Shown: positions 1 through 6,043 of the stretch, piece by piece | Layout: every line of letters starts with the position of its first letter | How positions within the stretch are numbered: the first letter of the stretch is position 1 | Assembly: GCA_023442845.1 (NCBI GenBank) | Contig: JAEZXC010000116.1 | Coordinates: forward strand, 1-9,544 | Source of the DNA: Actinomycetes bacterium | GTDB lineage: Bacteria; Actinomycetota; Actinomycetes; Actinomycetales; Demequinaceae | Reading direction: 5' to 3' | DNA: 9,544 nt | Made by a program: the position numbers and the translations under genes | Notes under the pieces: model-generated | The model's input: only the letters and a program-made list of their open reading frames with translations | What the model was told of the DNA's origin: nothing | Database searches by the model: none

Positions 1-466
1 ACGTGACGACGCCGGGAACGGATTCGCTGACGGGCTCGCCAAGCGCGGCCCAGGTGGTCGTCACATCTGCGACCTCGACGCGCAGCATGAAGCGCATGCG
101 GTCAAGATGGGCCGCGAGCGCAGGGGCCGTCTCGGTGATGAGCCACGTGGTCTCGCCGTCGTCAACTGCCGAGGCCACATGCTCAATGCGGCCCTTGGGG
201 CTGAGAATCATCAGTTCAGTCGAGACACCGGGGGCGAGGTTCGCGACCTCTTGAGTACTCAGGGAGTTGAGCCAACTGAGACGATCCGGCCCCGTCACCG
301 TGATGACACCAAGGTGAGACTGGTCGACAACCGCCGCACCGGCAGCGAGTGCTCGTTGCTCCGCCGTCGGGTCCCCGTAATGCCACGCAACCCCGGCGTC
401 GGCCCCGTCAGCGGGCACCGCGCCCGGGCGGCTGAGGAGTGGGGAGGTGGTCAGTACGTCAGTCAT
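1..466 (-). CDS. YgfZ/GcvT-like folate-binding protein, N-terminal part (runs off left edge)
   Basis: Only the first 155 codons are present; the gene continues beyond position 1. The frame opens with ATG at 466-464 (MTDVLTTSPLLSR) and reads as a GcvT/YgfZ N-terminal domain: an 'ALAAGAAVVDQSHLGVITVTG' stretch (a D-x-S-x-x-G-x-x-x-V-x-G pattern), then 'DRLSWLNSLSTQ', then 'ILSPKGRIEH', the KGR turn typical of this family. YgfZ proteins bind tetrahydrofolate and help maintain or repair certain iron-sulfur enzymes. The diagnostic YgfZ Cys motif lies in the missing C-terminal half, so YgfZ rather than an aminomethyltransferase is inferred from the compact N-terminus and context. It lies 24 nt downstream of the nitrobindin-like gene on the same strand, with no clear Shine-Dalgarno, so translation probably depends on read-through from upstream. 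Confidence 0.85.
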   Translation of the reverse strand, partial: MTDVLTTSPLLSRPGAVPADGADAGVAWHYGDPTAEQRALAAGAAVVDQSHLGVITVTGPDRLSWLNSLSTQEVANLAPGVSTELMILSPKGRIEHVASAVDDGETTWLITETAPALAAHLDRMRFMLRVEVADVTTTWAALGEPVSESVPGVVT

Positions 467-490
467 ATGGGGTGAACCGTTCTGAGGGCC

Positions 491-1030
491 TTACTCTTCC
501 GCTGGCAGGCGCACCATGCGTCCGGACACATAACTTTGCAGTTCGTTTCCGAAGGCAGCGATGTCGAAGGCGAACATCAGTTCGCCATGCACGTGACCAT
601 AAAGACGGGTGGCGCCACCGACATCCGGAGCGGAACTCGAGCGGGCCATGAGGTCCGTTGCGAGGTCGATACGTCCATTGCCCACCACGCCGAGGTAGAG
701 CGCAATGGAGCCTGACGCGTCGGCAAGGAGCAATTCGACGGGGAACTGGTTCTCGCCTACCTCGACACCGTCCGGCACCACCGGTGGCACGCGCCAGTAA
801 CCGGTTTCGGACGCCCACACGGTGCCTTCTTCGCCATCTGCGCCCACTGTGGTGAGCGTTGCGCGGTAGATGAGGTAGGGCCCGCCGTCGTGGTCAAACG
901 TGACATCGGCGCGGACGTCGGTGCGGGGGATACCGGGGTACTCGAGAACACCCGGCCCGGACCACGCGCCAACGAGCCATGCAAGGGGGTAGATCTCAGG
1001 AGCGAGATCTGTGGGGATCGTGAACGTCAC
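491..1030 (-). CDS. ferric nitrobindin-like / FABP-family beta-barrel protein
   Basis: 179 residues with GTG start (1030-1028). The family signature GxWxGxG is at residues 21-27 (GAWSGPG), followed by EYPGI at 30-34, as in the 10-stranded nitrobindin barrels (DUF1794; Rv2717c and Rv0813c in M. tuberculosis). True nitrobindins bind ferric heme through one axial His near the C-terminus and isomerise peroxynitrite. Here the C-terminal strand reads NELQSYVSGRM (residues 162-172); the position where relatives have His is, by my alignment from memory, Tyr167. The neighbouring F-A-x-G motif (AAFG, 158-161) is kept. This places it with the 'ferric nitrobindin-like' members lacking the ligand, whose function is unknown. 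Its start overlaps the stop of the upstream 36-residue gene by 4 nt (GTGA), which fixes the start and implies translational coupling. Confidence 0.88.
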   Translation of the reverse strand: MTFTIPTDLAPEIYPLAWLVGAWSGPGVLEYPGIPRTDVRADVTFDHDGGPYLIYRATLTTVGADGEEGTVWASETGYWRVPPVVPDGVEVGENQFPVELLLADASGSIALYLGVVGNGRIDLATDLMARSSSAPDVGGATRLYGHVHGELMFAFDIAAFGNELQSYVSGRMVRLPAEE

Positions 1031-1137
1031 CGCTTAGGAGCCTTCACGACGCGCCACATAACAACTCCAACAACCCAGGCGGTCACAAGAAACGCAACTC
1101 CGGCGAGGGCGGTAAAGGTGGCTTCGAGTCCAGTCAT
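1027..1137 (-). CDS. 36-residue single-span membrane protein
   Basis: A short frame starting at ATG 1137-1135 encodes MTGLEATFTALAGVAF, then a continuous hydrophobic stretch to about residue 28, then a basic tail WRVVKAPKR. One membrane span (about residues 8-27), with the positive C-terminus predicted in the cytoplasm. Support for a real gene: a GGAGG Shine-Dalgarno 4 nt before the ATG; its TGA overlaps the GTG of the nitrobindin-like gene (GTGA); and it fills what would otherwise be a 159-nt hole between two co-directional genes. I do not recognise the family. Similar tiny membrane proteins often assist a larger membrane or redox partner, and here the flanking genes are DsrE/DUF4395/thioredoxin and nitrobindin-like, but no function can be read from the sequence. 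Confidence 0.72.
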   Translation of the reverse strand: MTGLEATFTALAGVAFLVTAWVVGVVMWRVVKAPKR

Positions 1138-1141
1138 GGTG

Positions 1142-1146
1142 CCTCC
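1142..1146 (-). promoter_or_regulatory. Shine-Dalgarno GGAGG for the 36-residue membrane protein
   Basis: On the minus strand GGAGG lies 4 nt upstream of the ATG at 1137-1135, with a further AGGA just before it (1151-1148). It is among the strongest ribosome-binding sites in this operon and is the main reason for accepting the short gene. Confidence 0.65.
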
Positions 1147-1189
1147 ATCCTAGGCACACTGTTGCCCGGTGACGAGGTCCCAAGCGGCG

Positions 1190-1546
1190 CTAATACACAA
1201 GCGCCGTTGTGTCAGGCGCGGTGGCTTCTTCAACAAAGGTCGCCGCGCCCGCTATGCGAACGCCATCGATCACGTCGTGTGGCCCAATGTCACGGCGCTG
1301 AGCACATTGAGTGCACAACGTGAGGGTGCCGCCAGCAAGCACCGCGTCGCGCAAATCGAGCAGCGATGCGGCGTGTGGCAAGTGAACATCTTCCGTTCCA
1401 GGCAGGGCATAGATCGACGCCTCGCCGGTGAGCCACACGCTCACCTCTTTGCCCGCGGCGAGGGCGGTCGCCGCAACCGTGAACGCCTGGACCAGCGCCT
1501 CCGAACGTTCCGGACCCCACGTCACCTTGACGACAAGGCTCGACAT
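1190..1546 (-). CDS. DsrE-family sulfur-relay-like protein with CxxC
   Basis: 118 residues from ATG 1546-1544 (MSSLVVKVTWGPE). The frame is open further upstream to 1621, but that part overlaps the DUF4395 gene and is Ser/Arg-rich noise, whereas this ATG sits 1 nt after the DUF4395 stop. The fold pattern is DsrE/TusD-like: N-terminal strand (LVVKVTWG), helix, strand (EVSVWLTGEA, 34-43), and a conserved Cys loop LCTQCAQRR at 77-85 with Cys78 and Cys81. DsrE/TusD proteins carry persulfide sulfur on a Cys in this loop during sulfur relay or dissimilatory sulfur metabolism; a second Cys makes this a CxxC that could instead be redox active. Many actinobacterial members are uncharacterised. The neighbourhood (thioredoxin, DUF4395) supports a thiol or sulfur role. 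Substrate and partner are not determinable. Confidence 0.82.
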   Translation of the reverse strand: MSSLVVKVTWGPERSEALVQAFTVAATALAAGKEVSVWLTGEASIYALPGTEDVHLPHAASLLDLRDAVLAGGTLTLCTQCAQRRDIGPHDVIDGVRIAGAATFVEEATAPDTTALVY

Positions 1547-1547
1547 G

Positions 1548-1994
1548 TCACGCCGCCTTCGTGGTGGCCCGCTTGAAGAGCAAGTAGATCTCGCAGCCAA
1601 GGCAGTAGCCAAAGATGCCATTGAGGAAGGAGGCGACTGTCACCATGCCGAAGAACACGTAGAAGCCGACGCCGACGCCAAGAAAGCCCAGTACCAGCCC
1701 AGCTACTGACATCGCGAAGCCCATCTGCTGGGCAAAGCGCGGCGGGCGGAAACTCTCGGTCTCCTCCGGTTCGCCAATGCGCGGGCGAATGAGCAGGCGG
1801 AATAGGAAAGACTGCAGCGTCAGCTGTGGTCCCACCAACGCCCCCGGCATGAAAAGCGTAACCAACGCTGCGGCGAGCACCAGGCCCGTTGTGGTGGGAC
1901 CAAACGCGAGCGTGGCGGTGGCAAGCACGAAGGTAATGAGCGCGCCAAAGCGGTAACCGCGCGGGTCGATCTGGATGTCTGGGGAAGACGACAC
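1548..1994 (-). CDS. DUF4395-family membrane protein
   Basis: 148 residues from GTG 1994-1992. Family features: IDPRGYRFGA (residues 9-18), the ESFRPPRFAQ loop (80-89) and FGYCLGCEIY (128-137). Four membrane spans are apparent, at about 17-32, 36-56, 91-111 and 113-134, with a basic C-terminus (KRATTKAA). The Cys131-x-x-Cys134 pair is at the end of the last span, near the membrane surface. Members of this family are commonly found beside thioredoxin and rhodanese or DsrE genes, as here, but I know of no established reaction. Its stop is 1 nt before the DsrE start and it begins 38 nt after the thioredoxin stop. An AAGGAG 5 nt upstream supports the GTG start. A role handing electrons or sulfur between the thioredoxin-like and DsrE-like neighbours is inference. 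Confidence 0.87.
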   Translation of the reverse strand: MSSSPDIQIDPRGYRFGALITFVLATATLAFGPTTTGLVLAAALVTLFMPGALVGPQLTLQSFLFRLLIRPRIGEPEETESFRPPRFAQQMGFAMSVAGLVLGFLGVGVGFYVFFGMVTVASFLNGIFGYCLGCEIYLLFKRATTKAA

Positions 1995-1999
1995 GACAG

Positions 2000-2005
2000 C
2001 TCCTT
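2000..2005 (-). promoter_or_regulatory. Shine-Dalgarno AAGGAG for the DUF4395 gene
   Basis: AAGGAG on the minus strand, 5 nt before the GTG at 1994-1992. It decides the GTG start of the DUF4395 protein and shows that this gene can be translated independently of the upstream thioredoxin gene. Confidence 0.65.
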
Positions 2006-2032
2006 ACGTCGTGTGCAGTCTACGGCGGAGGT

Positions 2033-2464
2033 TTAGATCTCGTACTCGTGAGGGCGTGGGAGCGCGTCGAGGGCCTCGCGGGCGCTCGCTTCAGTGGGGG
2101 CCCCGTTCATGCGCGAGATCACGACACCGTCCGAGTCCAGCAAGAGGGTGGTTGGCGTGCGCATAATGTCGAGCCGGCGGGCAAGGTCAAGGTGTTCCGT
2201 CGCGTCGATCTCGAGATGAGTGACGCCCGGGTAATCCTCTGCCACACGGAGCAAGAGGCGCTTGGTGGGTGGGCACTTCGCGCACACGGGAGTCGAAAAC
2301 TGGACGAGTGTTCCTCTTGGCCCGCGTGGTCCGCCTAGTTCCGCGGGCGTGAGAGCACCCGCTGCCACGACGTCGCGCACCACACCTTGGCGTCGGCTCC
2401 ACCACACATATCCGGCCGACGCCACAGCAAGGATGGCGGCGATCAGCACAAGGCGAAGCAGCAT
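2033..2464 (-). CDS. membrane-anchored thioredoxin-like protein (ThiX-like)
   Basis: 143 residues. An N-terminal hydrophobic anchor (about residues 2-22, ending VWWSRR) is followed by a linker and a thioredoxin domain: strand TLVQFST (52-58), active site VCAKCPP with Cys61/Cys64, acidic strand HLEIDAT (83-89), and the cis-proline loop MRTPTTLLLD with Pro104. The motif is CAKC rather than the CGPC of general thioredoxins. Charges flank the anchor on both sides (Arg4 before, Arg24-Arg25 after), so whether the domain faces cytoplasm or outside is unresolved. No lipobox or signal-peptidase site is obvious. In M. tuberculosis the gene at this position is thiX (Rv0816c). Its ATG overlaps the stop of the upstream membrane protein by one base (TGATG), so the two are translationally coupled. 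Likely a thiol-disulfide partner of the DUF4395 and DsrE proteins. Confidence 0.88.
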   Translation of the reverse strand: MLLRLVLIAAILAVASAGYVWWSRRQGVVRDVVAAGALTPAELGGPRGPRGTLVQFSTPVCAKCPPTKRLLLRVAEDYPGVTHLEIDATEHLDLARRLDIMRTPTTLLLDSDGVVISRMNGAPTEASAREALDALPRPHEYEI

Positions 2465-3198
2465 CAGCCCACCAAGAGACGCCCGCCCAGGTACACGAGC
2501 ACGCCGGACGCAAGGATGGGGGTGACGCCGGCGGCGATCGCGGCCAGCGGGGATCGCGGCGTCGGCTCGCGTTCGCCGAGTTCAGTGACGAGGAGCACGG
2601 CGGCCGACGCTGCGGCGCCCACGAGGATGCCCGTGTACCAGCCGATCGACGGGAAAACGAAGCCGAGCGCAATGCCGCCGCCGATGCTCGCCACAACGGC
2701 GATCACTGCATTGATCTGAGAGTTGTGGGTGACGATTGTCGCGACGGCGGCGATCGCAAGGCACGCGGCACCGGCCACCACGAGGTCATCAGCGCCCGGC
2801 GTGCGGGCTGACGCCACCCAGGCGGCCGACGACACGGCCACCATCGCGCCAGCCATCATGCCGGTGACCGACGTGATTGCACGCCCAGGCGGGGAGGGGA
2901 AGAAGACCTCGGCGGCGAGCGCGAGGAGCACGGCGGCCGCGGCGGCCGCGACGGCGTATCGCAGGTACGGTTCACCGCGGCCAAGGCCAACGGCCAAGAT
3001 CGAGATCAAACCGGAAGCGCCGATGATCGCACTCGAGACACGGCGGCGGTATACGCGGAGTAGACGCGGCCAGCCGAATGCCGCAATGGCGACAAGTCCC
3101 GCGACGCCGATCGCAAGGTAGCGTGTGCCGAGCAAACTGGTGCCCGCGATGACGGCAGCGGCAGCGGAGGTGGCTGCGGCACGCGTCAACGGGTTCAC
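2464..3198 (-). CDS. polytopic membrane protein of unknown function
   Basis: 244 residues from GTG 3198-3196 (MNPLTRAAATS). The frame stays open upstream to 3435, but that part is antisense to the GlnR-like gene and low in hydrophobicity, so it is excluded. About nine hydrophobic spans are visible (roughly 8-24, 27-43, 56-72, 80-97, 111-130, 138-156, 163-181, 187-204, 217-237), very rich in Ala, Val and Gly, with short loops such as WPRLLRVYRRR (43-53) and TELGEREPTPRSP (205-217). No transporter signature, binding motif or catalytic residue is recognisable. It is the first gene of the leftward operon, divergent from the regulator with 55 bp between starts. In M. tuberculosis an exported protein gene (Rv0817c) holds the same position, but I cannot claim homology. 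No good Shine-Dalgarno precedes the GTG. Confidence 0.75.
   Translation of the reverse strand: MNPLTRAAATSAAAAVIAGTSLLGTRYLAIGVAGLVAIAAFGWPRLLRVYRRRVSSAIIGASGLISILAVGLGRGEPYLRYAVAAAAAAVLLALAAEVFFPSPPGRAITSVTGMMAGAMVAVSSAAWVASARTPGADDLVVAGAACLAIAAVATIVTHNSQINAVIAVVASIGGGIALGFVFPSIGWYTGILVGAAASAAVLLVTELGEREPTPRSPLAAIAAGVTPILASGVLVYLGGRLLVG
2932..2949. repeat. tandem 9-nt GC repeat inside the membrane protein gene
   Basis: GGCGGCCGC occurs twice in direct succession, giving two overlapping-frame NotI-type sites. It encodes an Ala-rich part of the fourth membrane span (about residues 82-89). Likely simple coding low complexity, but it is a possible slippage site. Confidence 0.6.
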
Positions 3199-3227
3199 GC
3201 GCGTAAGTCTCGCACGAGTGCTCGCGC

Positions 3228-3233
3228 TAAAGT
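3228..3233 (+). promoter_or_regulatory. candidate -10 element (TAAAGT) for the GlnR-like gene
   Basis: TAAAGT matches the actinobacterial TANNNT -10 pattern in the 55-bp divergent gap between the membrane protein and the regulator. A start around 3240-3241 would give a 13-14 nt leader carrying the GGAGG site. No convincing -35 hexamer is seen, and no matching element was found for the opposite strand. Confidence 0.35.
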
Positions 3234-3243
3234 GAAACCCATC

Positions 3244-3248
3244 GGAGG
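3244..3248 (+). promoter_or_regulatory. Shine-Dalgarno GGAGG for the GlnR-like gene
   Basis: GGAGG 5 nt before ATG 3254. It fixes the regulator's start at MADLLVLTPS. Confidence 0.7.
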
Positions 3249-3253
3249 TTCGC

Positions 3254-3976
3254 ATGGCCGATCTACTGGTGCTGACTCCGTCTACGGACGGTGCAACAGC
3301 AGTACTTCCCGCGCTCGCGCTCCTGAGCCATCGCACCCGCGTGGTCGCACCCGAACCGGCAGCAATGCTCGATGCGTTCGAAGCAGACGTCCTTGTCATC
3401 GACGCCCGCTTTGACCTCGCCGAGGCACGCAACAACTGCCGACTTGTTCAGGTGACCGGCGTCACCGTGCCGCTTCTGCTCGTCCTGCGCGATGGCGGCA
3501 TGTCGATCGTCACCGCTGAATGGGGCGCCGACGACGTTGTCCAGGCCGACGCTTCCCCAGCCGAGGTGGAGGCGCGCATCCGGTTGCTCATTGGCCGGGC
3601 GTCACTCGTCGACCCGCTTGAGAAGGCGGCCGAGTACTCCTCAGGAGAACTCACTGTGGACGTTGGCGGTTATACGGCCCGATTGCGCGGCCGCCCGCTT
3701 GACCTCACGTATAAGGAGTTCGAGCTGCTGAAATACCTCATGCAACACCCTGGCCGTGTGTACACGCGCGACCAGTTGTTGCAAGAGGTGTGGGGCTTTG
3801 ACTACTACGGTGGCACGCGCACGGTCGACGTGCATGTGCGTCGCTTGCGCGCCAAATTGGGCGCCGAGCATGAGCAGCTCATCGGCACGGTGCGCAACGT
3901 CGGCTACCGCTTCGATCCCTTGCCCACCAAGCAAAGCGCCGATACGACTGGCACCTCGCAACCCGCGAACGCCTAA
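3254..3976 (+). CDS. glnR: GlnR-type OmpR-family orphan response regulator
   Basis: 240 residues. The C-terminal winged helix is close to actinobacterial GlnR as I know it: YTARLRGRPLDLTYKEFELL (136-155), RVYTRDQLLQEVWGFDYYGG (168-187), then TRTVDVHVRRLRAKLG and IGTVRNVGYRF (to about 226). The N-terminal receiver domain is atypical: the acidic pair normally after the first strand is absent (LLVLTPS instead), the aspartate in LVIDARFDL is Asp50 with Arg52 beside it, and the usual Lys-Pro is replaced by ADASPAE. In GlnR proteins Asp50 is held by charge contacts rather than phosphorylated, so the protein dimerises without a kinase; the same residues are seen here. GlnR controls nitrogen assimilation genes (glnA, amtB, nir). 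No sensor kinase is nearby. It is followed after 36 nt by nhaA on the same strand. A Ser/Thr-rich tail (229-240) is probably disordered. Confidence 0.9.
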   Translation: MADLLVLTPSTDGATAVLPALALLSHRTRVVAPEPAAMLDAFEADVLVIDARFDLAEARNNCRLVQVTGVTVPLLLVLRDGGMSIVTAEWGADDVVQADASPAEVEARIRLLIGRASLVDPLEKAAEYSSGELTVDVGGYTARLRGRPLDLTYKEFELLKYLMQHPGRVYTRDQLLQEVWGFDYYGGTRTVDVHVRRLRAKLGAEHEQLIGTVRNVGYRFDPLPTKQSADTTGTSQPANA

Positions 3977-4012
3977 CGTCGGCCGCTTCTGTGTCACCCG
4001 AAAGTCAACCGC

Positions 4013-5278
4013 ATGGCCCCCACCCGCGCCGCCCGCCTCTTTAGCCGTCTCACACCGTCGACCGAGCGATCCATTTCCGACGTCCTCCGCACTGAGCGGG
4101 CCGGTGGTGTGCTCTTGCTCGTGGGCGCCGTCGCTGCACTCATCTGGGCAAACTCGCCTGGCGGCGACGGCTACGAGTCGCTGAAGGACACCGTGGTTGG
4201 CCCGAGTGCGCTCCACCTCGACCTCAGTCTCGCGGAGTGGGCAAAGGACGGCCTGCTGGCGATCTTCTTCTTTGTGGTCGGCCTCGAACTGAAGCGGGAA
4301 ATTGTTGCGGGAGAACTGCGCCGCCCTTCGACGGCGATCGTGCCGATTGTCGCTGCGGTGGGTGGCATGGTGGTCCCTGCCTCGCTATATCTCGTGATGA
4401 ACTCTCTGAGCGACACCGGATCGAATGCGGGCTGGGCGGTGCCCGTCGCAACGGACATTGCCTTTGCCGTCGCGTTGCTTGGCCTCGTGGGCCGGTGGTT
4501 GCCTACGGCGTTACGCGCGTTCCTCCTCACCCTCGCAGTGGTAGATGACCTCTTGGCGATCATCGTGATTGCCGTGTTCTTCACCGACACTCTCGCGATG
4601 GGCTGGCTCGGCGCAGCGGCCGTGTGCGTTGTGGTCTTCTGGTGGCTGCTACATCGCGGGCACAGGAGCCCGTGGCTGCTTATCCCTCTTGCCTTGCTGA
4701 CGTGGGGCTTCATGCATGCCTCGGGCGTGCACGCCACGATCGCAGGCGTGGCGCTCGGCATGGTGGTGCCCGCTGTTGCTCGCCCAGGCCAACACCACAG
4801 CCTCGCTGAGCACTGGGAGCACCTGTGGCGGCCCGTCTCCGCGGGTATCGCAGTGCCGATCTTCGCGCTATTCGCCGCCGGCGTGGCGATCGATGGCGAC
4901 GTGGTGGCCGACGCTGTACGCGACCCCGTCGCTCAGGGCGTCGTCGTGGGGCTCGTCATTGGTAAGCCCATTGGCATCCTGCTCTTTACCTTCCTCGTCG
5001 CCACCTTCACACGTGCCCAACTTGACCGCGGCCTCAGTTGGTGGGACGTGCTTGGAATGGCATGCCTGGGCGGCATCGGGTTCACGGTGTCGCTCCTCAT
5101 TGGCGACCTCGCGTTTGCGGGCGAGCGCGTCATGGAAGTGAAGATGTCGGTGCTGACAGGCTCACTCGCTGCGGCCTTCTTCGGCTCCGCCATCCTGCTG
5201 TGGCGTGACCGCCACTACCGCAGAGTCTTTGAGAGTCGCTCAACTCCTGCCGAGGAGTCAGCGCCCACTTCCGGCTGA
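4013..5278 (+). CDS. nhaA: NhaA-type Na+/H+ antiporter
   Basis: 421 residues, the size of NhaA plus short terminal extensions. Family landmarks: FRTER-like start region (LRTERAGGVLLLVGAVAALI, 25-44), FFFVVGLELKREIVAGEL (85-102), ATDIAFAVALL (146-156) with Asp148, LAVVDDLLAIIVIA (174-187) with the paired Asp178-Asp179 that bind Na+/H+, HASGVHATIAG (235-245), and IGKPIGI (316-322) with Lys318, corresponding to the conserved Lys of helix X. About twelve membrane spans. It exchanges internal Na+ for external protons for pH and salt homeostasis. There is no strong Shine-Dalgarno; GAAAG about 8 nt before the ATG is the best candidate. It may be co-transcribed with the GlnR-like gene 36 nt upstream, though a functional link is not evident. 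Its 3' end overlaps nth on the other strand by 21 bp. Confidence 0.95.
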   Translation: MAPTRAARLFSRLTPSTERSISDVLRTERAGGVLLLVGAVAALIWANSPGGDGYESLKDTVVGPSALHLDLSLAEWAKDGLLAIFFFVVGLELKREIVAGELRRPSTAIVPIVAAVGGMVVPASLYLVMNSLSDTGSNAGWAVPVATDIAFAVALLGLVGRWLPTALRAFLLTLAVVDDLLAIIVIAVFFTDTLAMGWLGAAAVCVVVFWWLLHRGHRSPWLLIPLALLTWGFMHASGVHATIAGVALGMVVPAVARPGQHHSLAEHWEHLWRPVSAGIAVPIFALFAAGVAIDGDVVADAVRDPVAQGVVVGLVIGKPIGILLFTFLVATFTRAQLDRGLSWWDVLGMACLGGIGFTVSLLIGDLAFAGERVMEVKMSVLTGSLAAAFFGSAILLWRDRHYRRVFESRSTPAEESAPTSG

Positions 5279-5944
5279 CGGGCACAGCGCCGCAATTTCG
5301 CAGCCGCTGCAGTCCGGCCTGCGCGCCGTGCAACGGCGACGGCCATGAAAGATGACCCGGTGTGACCAGAGCGTCCACTCCTTGCGCTCAATAAGCGCAT
5401 TGAGGTCGCGCTCCACTGCCACCGGATCCTCGTTGACAGTAAGTCCGAGGCGCCGAGCAAGCCGGCCCATGTGCGTGTCAACGGTGATGCCGGGCACGCC
5501 AAACGCGTTGCCGAGAACCACGTTCGCCGTCTTGCGCCCCACCCCGCGCAACTCCACCAAGTCGCTGAGGCGGCCCGGGACCTCGCCATCGTGACGCTCA
5601 ACAATGTCGCGCGAAAGTTCGAGCAAGCTCGTCGCCTTCGACCGGAAAAAGCCGGTAGGCCTGATGAGGTCCTCAAGACTGTCGCGTGAAGCGCCCGCCA
5701 TCGCCACGGCGTCGGGATAATGCGCGAACAATGCGGGAGTCACTTGATTGACCCGCACGTCGGTGCACTGCGCACTGAGAACCGTCGCGACGAGTAACTG
5801 AAATGGCGTCTCGAAATCGAGTTCGCACGTCGCTTCGGGGTAGGTGAGCGCAAGCTCGCGGTTGATGCGGCGAGCACGGCGCACGAGAGCTGTTGACGGT
5901 TCTTCACCCGCAACGGCAACCGGGAGGGCGGAGCGCGCAGCCAT
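5258..5944 (-). CDS. nth: endonuclease III (DNA glycosylase/AP lyase)
   Basis: 228 residues from ATG 5944-5942 (MAARSALPVA). The open frame extends upstream to 6409 but lies antisense to the RsiG-like gene, so this ATG is chosen; a TACAGT element 7 nt before it supports it. Domain order is standard: TPFQLLVATVLSAQCTDVRVN (46-66), helix-hairpin-helix ELRGVGRKTANVVLGNAFG (131-149) with catalytic Lys138, VDTHMGRLARRLG (155-167) with catalytic Asp156, and a C-terminal [4Fe-4S] site C-x6-C-x2-C-x5-C at Cys205, 212, 215 and 221. It removes oxidised pyrimidines and cleaves abasic sites in base excision repair. All catalytic and cluster residues are present. The location next to crp on the opposite strand is shared with many actinobacteria. 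Confidence 0.96.
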   Translation of the reverse strand: MAARSALPVAVAGEEPSTALVRRARRINRELALTYPEATCELDFETPFQLLVATVLSAQCTDVRVNQVTPALFAHYPDAVAMAGASRDSLEDLIRPTGFFRSKATSLLELSRDIVERHDGEVPGRLSDLVELRGVGRKTANVVLGNAFGVPGITVDTHMGRLARRLGLTVNEDPVAVERDLNALIERKEWTLWSHRVIFHGRRRCTARRPDCSGCEIAALCPSAGSGR

Positions 5945-5951
5945 GACCCCC

Positions 5952-5957
5952 ACTGTA
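5952..5957 (-). promoter_or_regulatory. candidate -10 (TACAGT) for leaderless nth mRNA
   Basis: On the minus strand TACAGT ends exactly 7 nt before the A of the nth ATG. This TANNNT-N7-ATG geometry is the usual signature of leaderless transcripts in actinobacteria, and no useful Shine-Dalgarno spacing is present (GGGGG lies only 2 nt from the ATG). Confidence 0.5.
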
Positions 5958-6037
5958 GGCGGCGCCGCGCCGCGCATCGGCCTCAAGGTGACCCGGGCGC
6001 GAGCCGATACAGCAGGCGGACAGACGGCAGCCGAGAC

Positions 6038-6043
6038 GGAGGG
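6038..6043 (+). promoter_or_regulatory. Shine-Dalgarno GGAGGG for the RsiG-like gene
   Basis: GGAGGG lies 11 nt before ATG 6055 and only 2 nt before GTG 6046. ATG 6055 is preferred, although the spacing is slightly long; GTG 6043 and ATG 6061 are in the same frame and cannot be excluded. Confidence 0.45.

Noticed and set aside
107..475. 122-codon plus-strand frame at the left edge
   Set aside because: It is antisense to the YgfZ-like gene, has no ribosome site, and encodes Arg-rich sequence without domain features.
3199..3253. Possible GlnR autoregulatory box in the divergent gap
   Set aside because: One GAAAC half-site exists (3234-3238), but no gTnAc lies 6 nt before it and the 11-bp periodic pattern is absent.
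3199..3435. Upstream extension of the polytopic membrane protein (323-codon frame)
   Set aside because: This part is Ser/Arg/Thr-rich, non-hydrophobic and antisense to the well-supported start of the GlnR-like gene.
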